A stretch of 11,798 nt of DNA from Thermaceae bacterium (lineage in GTDB: Bacteria > Deinococcota > Deinococci > Deinococcales > Marinithermaceae). Location: positions 1 through 11,798 of the forward strand of contig JALVWZ010000173.1 in assembly GCA_027023115.1 (NCBI GenBank). The letters are read 5' to 3'. This document shows, piece by piece, positions 5,139 to 11,798 of this stretch (positions within the stretch are counted from its first letter, which is position 1; the number at the start of each line of letters is the position of its first letter). The notes below the pieces were generated by a model. It was not told the origin of the DNA. It did not search any database and saw only the letters and a list, made by a program, of their open reading frames with translations. Both the position numbers and the translations under genes were made by a program.

Positions 5139-7461
5139 TGTACTTAGTAAAATTTCACTCTGGGAACTAAATATCACCTCTCGCATATATATTTCTTCTA
5201 ATAAGGCCGGCATTTCGACTGTGGCAGATTTTTACATGCACTTGGTAGATAATCATGATTATTCTGCGCCCAGTATTAGGTTCTTATCCGACAGGGATGT
5301 TAATACGCTGGAAAGACATACAATGGCTCTTCTAGCCTCAGTAGATTCAGAAGGAGATATCTTGTGGGAGCAATATTGCAAGATTCTAGATATTCCTGTT
5401 GTCCCTGCAACTTTGCATTCACCTCAATGCAACATACGGCACCATTTATTTACAGTTCTCCCTGATATATTGCAATCAATATTAGATGATAGAGAATGGC
5501 GGATCATTCAGAGAAGGAACATGCTCGCCGGGGCGACTCGCCTTACTTTACAGGAACTGGGTGAGGCGCTTGGTGGACTTACCCGTCAACGCATAGATCA
5601 GCTATACAATAAGGCTTTGAAGAAATTAAAGGATGTATTGATTGAACATAAATATGTAGACGTAGGCTGTAGAGTGCACCCCACATACCATGCAGTATTA
5701 GATGATATTTTTACAACGTTGACATCACTCACTCAACACGAAATATCGGAGTCATCACTGTTGTCGCATATAGGTGAGTATATCGGTATAGGCAAAGGTG
5801 AGGTGAAGATAATACTGCCAGAAATATATTTCCTACTTGCTTTGATCGATGTCAAAAAGTTAGTATTAACAGATAAGAATATATCCCCTATTCTAGGCCA
5901 TTTTAATAGCTCGCGGCGACATAAATTAAAAGACATACTTACAAGGCTACATGATATTCTCACTACTACAGGAGCTGCACCTATGGAGGATATTGATGTC
6001 CTTATACACTTAAACAAAGGGGCACCAAAAACAAGAACGATTAACTTAAAGGAGTTAGAGCACTTCATCACACTGTGCAGCACTGTAGAGCGCCGTGACG
6101 ATGGTTTAGTGTGGGCGCGCTTTGAGTATTTAATAGGGCGAATGAATCAGGCAGAACGCATTCTGTATGAAGAAGGCGGTCCGCTCCATGCCGATGAAAT
6201 AACCCGAAGGATAAATCATATCCTGGTCCCTCTGGGGCATCGAAAATTGTCTACAAGAAACTTGGTAAATCAAATGATCAGAGAACCAAGATTCGTGCCC
6301 GTCGGAAGAAGTGGCTACTGGGCACTGAGAAGTTGGAACATTGACACCAGTACTATTTTGAATTTAATGGAAAAGTGTCTAATAGCTAAGAACGCCCCCC
6401 TTTCAATTGATGAATTATATAATTGCGTGACTGCATCTAGGCCTGCTGCATCCGTCAATAAGAAATCAATTATATTTTATCTTACGCAAAATAGAACCTT
6501 ATTCGCTAGAGTTAAGAGGGACAAATGGGGTCTAGTAAAATGGACAGAGGTGAAAGCAGCAGAAAAATGGGATTTAGCACATGTAGCAGACTATGTAGCA
6601 AACATTTTTCGTAATCGAAATACCGATAGATTACCTTACGCAGTAGTGAAAATTGCTCTTGCTGAAGCTGCCAGTGTAAGGCCAACAGTCGCACAGGGAA
6701 TGTTGAACGTAAACCCTGTAATACGTACTGCTAGAATAGGTAATCAATTATTTGCGATCCTTCAATCTGATTATAGATTAAAAATACGCTCTAAAACACC
6801 ACCTATTCAGAGAAATCATAGGACAATGCACGAACAGATAGCTCAACGTGTTAGAGAAATATTATTATCAGTGCCTAATCACGAGATCTTGCTGTCTAAA
6901 CTTATCGACATTCTCAATGATAATTTTCATACTTCGCAGAGAACTCTATTTTATGGTTATATATCAAAAATGGAATTTGTAGAAAAGATACCAGTACCTG
7001 GTACGCGAATGAAAATATGCAGACTCAGAGAGGCAAGACAAATTAGCTATCCTCAGATATCAAAAATAAGTAATCCAGACTTAAGAGTTAAAGTTGAACG
7101 TGCGCTTCAATTCTTGAATATAGAATATGTAGATATTGGTCTTTTTCTGCTGAGCAAAGAGTTTGAAGAAGTATTAAGGCGCTATTTGTCTAGGGCTAAT
7201 AGCCTTGGTAAATTAAAGATTGCACCAACGCTTCCAGAAGAGAAGTGGAAATTGGACAGTATGATATCTTCTGTGGTGCAGAATGGGTTACTGACCGATA
7301 AAGCCACCCTGTCATTCTTGCGGCAAAAGCGGAATGATCGAGCGCACGGAACTATGCCGCCTCCAGAAGAACTAGAAATACTCATGAAAAGTGCGCCGCT
7401 CCTAGCTAACATGTATATTGACTATATTAAGTATTTTGATGATTTATATAGCCAACTATAA
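5131..7461 (+). CDS. Multidomain protein: alpha-CTD-like, sigma-70 region 4-like HTH, HARE/winged-helix segments, C-terminal HEPN-like domain
   Basis: A 776-residue, probably cytosolic protein encoded in AT-rich DNA unlike either neighbour. Residues about 7-70 (S-L-W-E-L-N-I-T-S-R then A-G-I-S-T-V-A-D-F) resemble an RNA polymerase alpha C-terminal domain. Residues about 112-172 resemble sigma-70 region 4: D-D-R-E-W-R-I-I followed by an HTH with T-L-Q-E-L-G-E-A-L-G and L-T-R-Q-R-I. Residues 337-404 match a HARE-HTH winged helix: A-E-R-I-L-Y-E-E-G-G-P-L-H-A-D-E-I, ending F-V-P-V-G-R-S-G-Y-W-A-L. Similar winged-helix-like units appear at about 406-474, 480-550 and 565-632. Residues about 650-773 are helical with L-R-Q-K-R-N-D-R-A-H (Arg734, His739), the R-x4-H signature of HEPN RNases. 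Similar sigma-HTH proteins occur in databases as uncharacterised. The whole looks able to bind DNA or RNA polymerase and perhaps cut RNA. HEPN and the later repeats are less certain than the sigma and HARE parts. Confidence 0.8.
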   Translation: MNDVLSKISLWELNITSRIYISSNKAGISTVADFYMHLVDNHDYSAPSIRFLSDRDVNTLERHTMALLASVDSEGDILWEQYCKILDIPVVPATLHSPQCNIRHHLFTVLPDILQSILDDREWRIIQRRNMLAGATRLTLQELGEALGGLTRQRIDQLYNKALKKLKDVLIEHKYVDVGCRVHPTYHAVLDDIFTTLTSLTQHEISESSLLSHIGEYIGIGKGEVKIILPEIYFLLALIDVKKLVLTDKNISPILGHFNSSRRHKLKDILTRLHDILTTTGAAPMEDIDVLIHLNKGAPKTRTINLKELEHFITLCSTVERRDDGLVWARFEYLIGRMNQAERILYEEGGPLHADEITRRINHILVPLGHRKLSTRNLVNQMIREPRFVPVGRSGYWALRSWNIDTSTILNLMEKCLIAKNAPLSIDELYNCVTASRPAASVNKKSIIFYLTQNRTLFARVKRDKWGLVKWTEVKAAEKWDLAHVADYVANIFRNRNTDRLPYAVVKIALAEAASVRPTVAQGMLNVNPVIRTARIGNQLFAILQSDYRLKIRSKTPPIQRNHRTMHEQIAQRVREILLSVPNHEILLSKLIDILNDNFHTSQRTLFYGYISKMEFVEKIPVPGTRMKICRLREARQISYPQISKISNPDLRVKVERALQFLNIEYVDIGLFLLSKEFEEVLRRYLSRANSLGKLKIAPTLPEEKWKLDSMISSVVQNGLLTDKATLSFLRQKRNDRAHGTMPPPEELEILMKSAPLLANMYIDYIKYFDDLYSQL

Positions 7462-7564
7462 TGATTGCACCGACATTGGGTAGACATGGCTGTGTCGTGA
7501 GTAAACTAAAGGCAGGCAAACCATTTAGGGGTGTTCATAGCTAACCGTTAGTATGACGTGTCCT

Positions 7565-7574
7565 GATAATATAG
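7565..7574 (+). repeat. Right copy of the 10-bp direct repeat flanking the island
   Basis: An exact copy of GATAATATAG at 4817-4826. The GC-rich trkH gene begins 62 nt further on, so this copy lies close to, but not exactly at, the composition boundary. Confidence 0.4.
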
Positions 7575-7596
7575 ATGGAAATAAAGTTTCACTACA

Positions 7597-7616
7597 CCGG
7601 ACTTATATAATGCCGG
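7597..7616. repeat. 20-bp near-palindrome CCGG-N2-TTATATAA-N2-CCGG
   Basis: Two CCGG arms surround a perfect TTATATAA core, giving 16 of 20 symmetric positions. It lies 20 nt past the trkH stop codon. It may be a hairpin that ends or stabilises the rimO-trkA-trkH message, a protein binding site, or an element end; no T-run follows it. Confidence 0.4.
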
Positions 7617-7635
7617 ATAGAATAACCAACTCTGT

Positions 7636-9084
7636 TCACCGACTCCGCCGCAGCGCCTTCCAGGTGTCGGGGTGGAACAGGAGCAGCACCGGAATCAGCT
7701 CGATGCGGCCGGCCCACATCTGGAACACGCCCACCAGCTTGGCCAGCGGGTTGAGGTCGGCGAACGAGCCCATGGGCCCCACCCGGCCCAGGCCCGGGCC
7801 GACGTTGCCAATGAAGGCCCCCGACGAGGTGAAGGCCACCACCAGGTCGTGCTCGGTAAAGAGGAGCACCATGGTGCCCAGCACGAAGACGAACAGGTAG
7901 AGCATCACAAAGGCCGAGACCGAGCGCAGCACGTCTTCGCCCACCGCCTTGTTTCCCAAGCGCAGCGGCAAGACCGCGCTGGGGTGGAGGGTGCGCTTCA
8001 GCTCGCGCAAAACGTGGTTGGTCATCACCAACCAGCGCACCACCTTGACGCCGCCGCCGGCGCCGCCGGCGCTGCTGCTGATGAACATCACGAATATCAA
8101 AAAGCCCTGCGCCGGCATGACCCAGTGGGTATAGTCGGTAGAGGCGTAGCCGGTGCTGGTGATTAGCGAGGCCACCTGAAAGAAGGCTTGCCGCAGGGCC
8201 GGCTCGAGACCGTACTGATGCTGCTGGATCAGGTAGCCGGCGAGCAGCAAGGACGAGCCGACCACCGCCAGCGTGTAGACCCTGAACTCCGGGTCGCGCC
8301 AGGGCGTGCGCGTGCCGCGCCCGAAGATCATCCGCGCGGTCAACAAAAAGTTGGCGCCGGCAAAGAACATGAAGACCACCGCCACCCACTGGCTGGCCGC
8401 CGGATAACCGGCAAAGCTGCGCGGGTTGGGCGAAAAGCCGCCGGCCGGCATGGTGGTGAGGGCGTTGGCCAAAGCGTCGTAAAAGCCCATCCCCGCCAGC
8501 CAGTAGCCCAGCACGGCCAGCACCGTTAGTAGCGTGTAGACCTTGAGCACCAGGTCGGCGGTGTGGCGCAGGCGTGGGGTCAGTTTTTCTTTGGAAACGC
8601 CGGTGGACTCGGCAAAGAAGAGCTGGCGGCCGGCCACCGCGAAGTGCGGCAGCACCGCCACGAACAAGACGATGATGCCCACCCCGCCGAACCACTGGCT
8701 GAGGCTGCGCCAGAGGAAGAGGCTGCGGTCGAAGAGGTCGAAGCTGGGGAGGATGGTCGCCCCGGTGGTGGTGAAGCCGCTCATGGACTCGAACAGGGCG
8801 TCTACGAAGCCGAGGTGGCCGCTGACCATGTAGGGTATGCCGCCCACCAGCGGCACCACCAGCCAGATCATGGCCACGATGAAAAGCCCCTCGGCCTGGC
8901 GCGGCTCGGCCTTGGGGGTGCCACTCATCCGCAGCAACTGGCCCAGGCCCAGCCCGACCGCGGCGGCCAGCAAGAACCCCCGCGGGTCTTCGCCCCAGAC
9001 CAGCGCCAGGCCGCTGAACGCCAGCAGCACCAGCCCCAGCGCCCGCAGGGCCGCCCCCAGGGAGTAGCCGATAAAACCGCTCAC
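7636..9084 (-). CDS. trkH: TrkH/KtrB family potassium uptake channel subunit
   Basis: A 482-residue inner-membrane protein of typical TrkH length that carries K+ into the cell. The four-fold repeated pore architecture is visible through its filter segments: G-F-T-T-T-G-A-T (about 103-110), T-M-P-A-G-G-F (211-217), I-T-S-T-G-Y (308-313) and F-I-G-N-V-G-P-G (424-431). A Gly/Ser-rich stretch, S-S-S-A-G-G-A-G-G-G-V-K (336-347), corresponds to the intramembrane gating loop of repeat three. Many hydrophobic spans lie between these. The start is GTG 9084, only 3 nt after the trkA stop, with GGGGAG inside the end of trkA as its ribosome site, so translation is coupled. It is the last gene of the rimO-trkA-trkH operon and should work with the adjacent TrkA. 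Whether it is strictly Trk or Ktr in transport mode cannot be told from sequence. Confidence 0.95.
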   Translation of the reverse strand: MSGFIGYSLGAALRALGLVLLAFSGLALVWGEDPRGFLLAAAVGLGLGQLLRMSGTPKAEPRQAEGLFIVAMIWLVVPLVGGIPYMVSGHLGFVDALFESMSGFTTTGATILPSFDLFDRSLFLWRSLSQWFGGVGIIVLFVAVLPHFAVAGRQLFFAESTGVSKEKLTPRLRHTADLVLKVYTLLTVLAVLGYWLAGMGFYDALANALTTMPAGGFSPNPRSFAGYPAASQWVAVVFMFFAGANFLLTARMIFGRGTRTPWRDPEFRVYTLAVVGSSLLLAGYLIQQHQYGLEPALRQAFFQVASLITSTGYASTDYTHWVMPAQGFLIFVMFISSSAGGAGGGVKVVRWLVMTNHVLRELKRTLHPSAVLPLRLGNKAVGEDVLRSVSAFVMLYLFVFVLGTMVLLFTEHDLVVAFTSSGAFIGNVGPGLGRVGPMGSFADLNPLAKLVGVFQMWAGRIELIPVLLLFHPDTWKALRRSR

Positions 9085-9087
9085 CGC

Positions 9088-10431
9088 TCAGGCTCCCCGG
9101 AAGATGCCGGCCACCCGGCTCACCTCGTCGCGGTCGGCCAGCAAGATTAGCTCGTCGCCGGCGCGAATGCGGGTGTCGCCGTCGGCCAGCACCACCCTCT
9201 CGTCGCGGATCACGGCGACCACGATGGTGTGCGGCGGCAGCTCCAGGTCGCCGATTCGCTTACCTTCCAGCGCCCGCGGCGCCCGCACCTCGATGACCTC
9301 CACCGAGTCTTCGATGAGCGCCAGCCGCTCCACCCCTTCGGGGGCCAGGTAGGCCAGCACCGCCCGCACCGCCGCCTGCCGCGGCGTTAGCGGGATGTCT
9401 ACCCCCACGCGCTCGAAGAGGCTGCGGGTTTCGCTGCGGCTGACACGGGTGACCACCTTCTCCACGCCCATCTGCTTGGCCAGCAGCGAGACCAGCAGGT
9501 TCTTTTCGTCGTTGTCGGTTACCGCCACCAGGGCGTCGGCGTGTTCCAGGCCCTCCTGCTCGAGCAGCTTCAGGTCGGTGCCGTCGCCGGCGATCACCAG
9601 CACCCCGGAGAGCGACTCGGAAATGAAGGCGCAGCGCTTTGGATCCTGCTCGACCAGCACCACCTCGATCCGCGACTCGCTGAGCCGCTTGGCGATCATG
9701 TAACCGACCGTACCGCCGCCCACGATAAAGACCCGCCGCACCCGGTCGGAACCGGCAAAGAGCGCGTGCAACACCGGGAACGCGCCGCGGGTGGCGACGA
9801 ACACCAGGTGGTCGCCCACCTCCAGCACCAGGTCGCGAAAGTCTTCGTCGCGGGGGGTGACGAACTGGCCGCCGCGCAGCACCCCCAGCAAGGCCACCCC
9901 GCGCGGCCACTCCAGGTCGGTGAGGAGGCGGTGGGCGTAGCGCGACTCGGCGTCCACCATGTACTCGACCAGGCGCAGGCGGCCGCCGGCGAGCATCTCG
10001 GTGTCGAGCGCCTTGGGCAAGAGCACCACCTCCAGCACCTCGCGGGCCAGCGCCCTCTGTGGCCAGAAGACGCGGTCTATGCGGGTGCCGAGGATCTCCA
10101 TGGTGCGCGGGTCGGTGAGCACCTCCACGTAGTAGGCCTTGCCCAGGAAGGTCAGCGACTGCTCGGCCCCCAGGCCCTTGGCCAACATCGAAGCGATCAG
10201 GTTCACTTCGTCGGAGTTTGTGGTGGCGATGAAAGCGTCGGCGTGGTCCACGCCCGCCTCCCGCAAGACCTCGGGGTCGGTGGCGTTGCCGCTGAGCACG
10301 CGCACGTCAAGGTCGGCCATGCGCTCTACGACGTTCGGATCGGGGTCGAGGACCACCACGTCGTGCTCGTGGTGCAAGGACTGGGCGATCAGCGCGCCAA
10401 TGTCACCGCCGCCGGCGATTACGACGTACAT
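9088..10431 (-). CDS. trkA: TrkA, cytosolic two-RCK regulatory subunit of the Trk potassium transporter
   Basis: A 447-residue soluble protein with two tandem RCK units. The first Rossmann fold has G-G-G-D-I-G (7-12) and the nucleotide-binding acid Asp29. The second has V-G-G-G-T-V-G (237-243) and the acid at Glu261. Each is followed by an RCK-C (TrkA-C) domain, about 140-225 and 370-445. This duplicated arrangement is that of TrkA rather than the single-RCK KtrA. TrkA binds NAD(H)/ATP-type ligands and gates the membrane subunit, encoded directly downstream. The start ATG 10431 has AAAGGAA 4 nt upstream and lies 12 nt after the rimO stop codon. No residue appears to be missing. Confidence 0.95.
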   Translation of the reverse strand: MYVVIAGGGDIGALIAQSLHHEHDVVVLDPDPNVVERMADLDVRVLSGNATDPEVLREAGVDHADAFIATTNSDEVNLIASMLAKGLGAEQSLTFLGKAYYVEVLTDPRTMEILGTRIDRVFWPQRALAREVLEVVLLPKALDTEMLAGGRLRLVEYMVDAESRYAHRLLTDLEWPRGVALLGVLRGGQFVTPRDEDFRDLVLEVGDHLVFVATRGAFPVLHALFAGSDRVRRVFIVGGGTVGYMIAKRLSESRIEVVLVEQDPKRCAFISESLSGVLVIAGDGTDLKLLEQEGLEHADALVAVTDNDEKNLLVSLLAKQMGVEKVVTRVSRSETRSLFERVGVDIPLTPRQAAVRAVLAYLAPEGVERLALIEDSVEVIEVRAPRALEGKRIGDLELPPHTIVVAVIRDERVVLADGDTRIRAGDELILLADRDEVSRVAGIFRGA

Positions 10432-10443
10432 GGCGTTCCTTTC

Positions 10444-11760
10444 TCACGAGGAAACCGTTTCACCTTCCAAATCATAAACGTCGGCGCCGGTCACGCGCAC
10501 CCGCACGATCTCGCCGACGCGGGCGGTGCCGTCGCTCTGCACGCGCACGGTGCCATCTATGCCGGGACTGTCGGCGTAGCTGCGGCCGATGAAGACCCCT
10601 GGCTCGTCGGCCGGCTCGTCGAGGATAACGTCCAAGACCTGCCCCACCCGCCGGCGGTTCTTATCCAGGGAAATACGCCGCGCCAGCTCCATGACCCGCG
10701 CCTGCCGCTCGAGCTTGACCTCTTCGGGAACCTGGCCGGGCAGCTCGCTGGCCGCCGCGCCGGCCACCGGCGAGAAGGTGAAGACCCCCACCCGGTCCAG
10801 GCGGGCCTCGGCCAGGAACTCGAGCAGCAGCTCGAAGTCTTCTTCGGTCTCGCCGGGGAAGCCGACTATGAAGCTCGAACGAATGGCCAGCTCGGGCACC
10901 TGCGCCCGCCACTCGCTGATCGTGCGCAGGTGGCTCTCCGCCCCGCCGGGCCGCCGCATGGCCCGCAGCAGGCGCGGGCTGGCGTGCTGCAGGGGCACGT
11001 CCAGGTAGGGGAGCAGCTTGCCCGCGGCCATCAAGGGCAGCAGCTCGCGCACGTGGGGGTAGGGGTAGACGTAGTGCAGCCGCACCCACCGCGCCAACCT
11101 GCCCAGCTCGCGCACCAGCTCGGTCAGGCGGGCCGGTATGCGCTTACCGGCCCACTCGCTTTCGCGGTGGCCGATGTCGGCGCCGTAGGCGCTGGTATCC
11201 TGCGCGATAAGCAAGAGCTCGCGGGTGCCGCCGGCGGTCAGGCGGGCCGCCTCGGCCAGCACGTCGGCGGCGTCGCGGCTTACCAGCCGGCCGCGCAGCT
11301 GCGGGATGATGCAAAAGCTGCAGGAGTGGTCGCAACCCTCGGCCACCTTCAGGTAGGCGTAGTGGCGCGGCGTCAGTTTGACGGCGGGCGGCACCAGGTC
11401 CAAAAACGGGTCGCGCTCGGGCGGGGCCACCTTGGCCACGGCGGCGAGCACGCGCTCTATCTCGGCCGGGCCGCTGACGTCGATCACCTGCGGGTACTTC
11501 GCCCGGATCACCTCGGGGCGGGCGCCCAGACAACCGGTGACCACCACCTTGCCGCTGGCCCCCAGCGCCTCGCCGATGGTCTCGAGGCTCTCCTCGATGG
11601 CCGGATTGATGAAGCCGCAGGTATTGACCACCACCACGTCGGCCTCTTCGTAACCGCTCACGAACGAATAGCCCGCGGCCCGCAAGCGCGAGAGGATCTG
11701 CTCGGAATCTACCAGAGCCTTGGGGCAGCCGAGGCTGACGAAACCTACCTTTGCCGGCAT
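10444..11760 (-). CDS. rimO: RimO, ribosomal protein S12 methylthiotransferase
   Basis: A 438-residue radical SAM enzyme that adds a methylthio group to an aspartate of ribosomal protein S12. The order of domains is that of the methylthiotransferase family: an N-terminal UPF0004 domain with Cys12 (S-L-G-C-P-K-A-L-V-D-S-E), Cys48 (N-T-C-G-F-I) and Cys77 (G-C-L-G-A-R) for the auxiliary cluster; the radical SAM core with C-D-H-S-C-S-F-C (Cys143, 147, 150); and a C-terminal TRAM domain (about 367-433). The S-L-G-C-P-K-A-L-V-D-S-E and C-S-F-C-I-I-P signatures favour RimO over the tRNA-modifying MiaB. ATG 11760 follows AAGGAG with 5-7 nt spacing. It is the first complete gene of the operon with trkA and trkH. 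The promoter lies outside the window. Confidence 0.95.
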   Translation of the reverse strand: MPAKVGFVSLGCPKALVDSEQILSRLRAAGYSFVSGYEEADVVVVNTCGFINPAIEESLETIGEALGASGKVVVTGCLGARPEVIRAKYPQVIDVSGPAEIERVLAAVAKVAPPERDPFLDLVPPAVKLTPRHYAYLKVAEGCDHSCSFCIIPQLRGRLVSRDAADVLAEAARLTAGGTRELLLIAQDTSAYGADIGHRESEWAGKRIPARLTELVRELGRLARWVRLHYVYPYPHVRELLPLMAAGKLLPYLDVPLQHASPRLLRAMRRPGGAESHLRTISEWRAQVPELAIRSSFIVGFPGETEEDFELLLEFLAEARLDRVGVFTFSPVAGAAASELPGQVPEEVKLERQARVMELARRISLDKNRRRVGQVLDVILDEPADEPGVFIGRSYADSPGIDGTVRVQSDGTARVGEIVRVRVTGADVYDLEGETVSS

Positions 11761-11763
11761 GGG

Positions 11764-11771
11764 TTCTCCTT
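11764..11771 (-). promoter_or_regulatory. Ribosome binding site of rimO
   Basis: On the minus strand, AAGGAGAA ends 3 nt before ATG 11760. This supports the start chosen for rimO. A TGA at 11773-11771 overlaps it and may end an upstream gene. Confidence 0.7.
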
Positions 11772-11798
11772 CATCGCTGCGGCGCCGGCGGCGTGAAG

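Larger units (their letters stand above)
7462..7635. other. AT-rich right flank of the island, between convergent genes
   Basis: This is 174 bp between the stop of the island gene and the stop of trkH. It contains a short inverted repeat GACA/TGTC (about 7484-7497), the right copy of GATAATATAG (7565-7574) and a near-palindrome at 7597-7616. No strong T-tailed terminator is seen for either gene. Confidence 0.5.

Noticed and set aside
7592..8695. A 367-codon minus-strand frame overlapping trkH
   Set aside because: It is out of frame with the clear TrkH sequence, and its translation is Arg/Gly/Ala-rich without motifs.
9541..11796. A 751-codon open frame on the plus strand opposite trkA and rimO
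   Set aside because: It lies antisense to two genes with complete family motifs. Long antisense frames are common in GC-rich DNA, and its product is His/Gln/Gly-rich with no recognisable domain.
11771..11797. The end of an upstream minus-strand gene (stop TGA at 11773-11771)
   Set aside because: Only eight codons are inside the window and no family can be recognised. It may be real but cannot be supported.

Overview
The window looks like a piece of a high-GC bacterial chromosome interrupted by one AT-rich insertion. The GC-rich genes use GTG and TTG starts and strong Shine-Dalgarno sites. RimO and the TrkA/TrkH pair read to me like those of the Thermaceae side of Deinococcota (Oceanithermus or Marinithermus type). 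That placement is an impression from protein wording, not a computed result.

Layout, left to right. (1) Positions 1-668, minus strand: the N-terminal part of a secreted lipoprotein esterase of the polyhydroxybutyrate-depolymerase/LpqC type, cut by the window edge. (2) 669-988: a divergent intergenic region with weak promoter matches and a cluster of small hairpins. (3) 989-1516, plus: a DUF5946-type protein of unknown function. (4) 1714-2832, plus: a radical SAM/SPASM protein of the type annotated as a tungsten-cofactor oxidoreductase maturase. (5) 2843-4807, plus, only 10 nt later: a 654-residue lipoprotein with a glycoside-hydrolase-like middle and a calcium-loop-like C-terminus. (6) About 4808-7635: an AT-rich island with one large gene (5131-7461), preceded by an extended -10 promoter and a possible 67-codon upstream ORF. 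(7) 7636-11760, minus: a compact operon in the order rimO, trkA, trkH.

The likely novelty is the island gene. Its 776-residue product appears to join pieces of the transcription apparatus: an RNA polymerase alpha-CTD-like N-terminus, a sigma-70 region-4-like helix-turn-helix, and a run of winged-helix segments, one of them HARE-HTH-like (the fold shared with RNA polymerase delta). It ends in an all-helical domain with an R-N-D-R-A-H motif typical of HEPN ribonuclease domains. The composition change is sharp on both sides, and a 10-bp perfect direct repeat (GATAATATAG) sits near both edges. A transferred defence or regulatory cassette is a reasonable hypothesis, but none of this has been tested by search or structure prediction.

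The trkA/trkH genes give a complete Trk-type potassium uptake system: the TrkH channel subunit plus a cytosolic two-RCK gating subunit. They are co-transcribed with the ribosomal protein S12 methylthiotransferase. I see no tRNA, rRNA, CRISPR array, recognisable transposase or integrase in the window.
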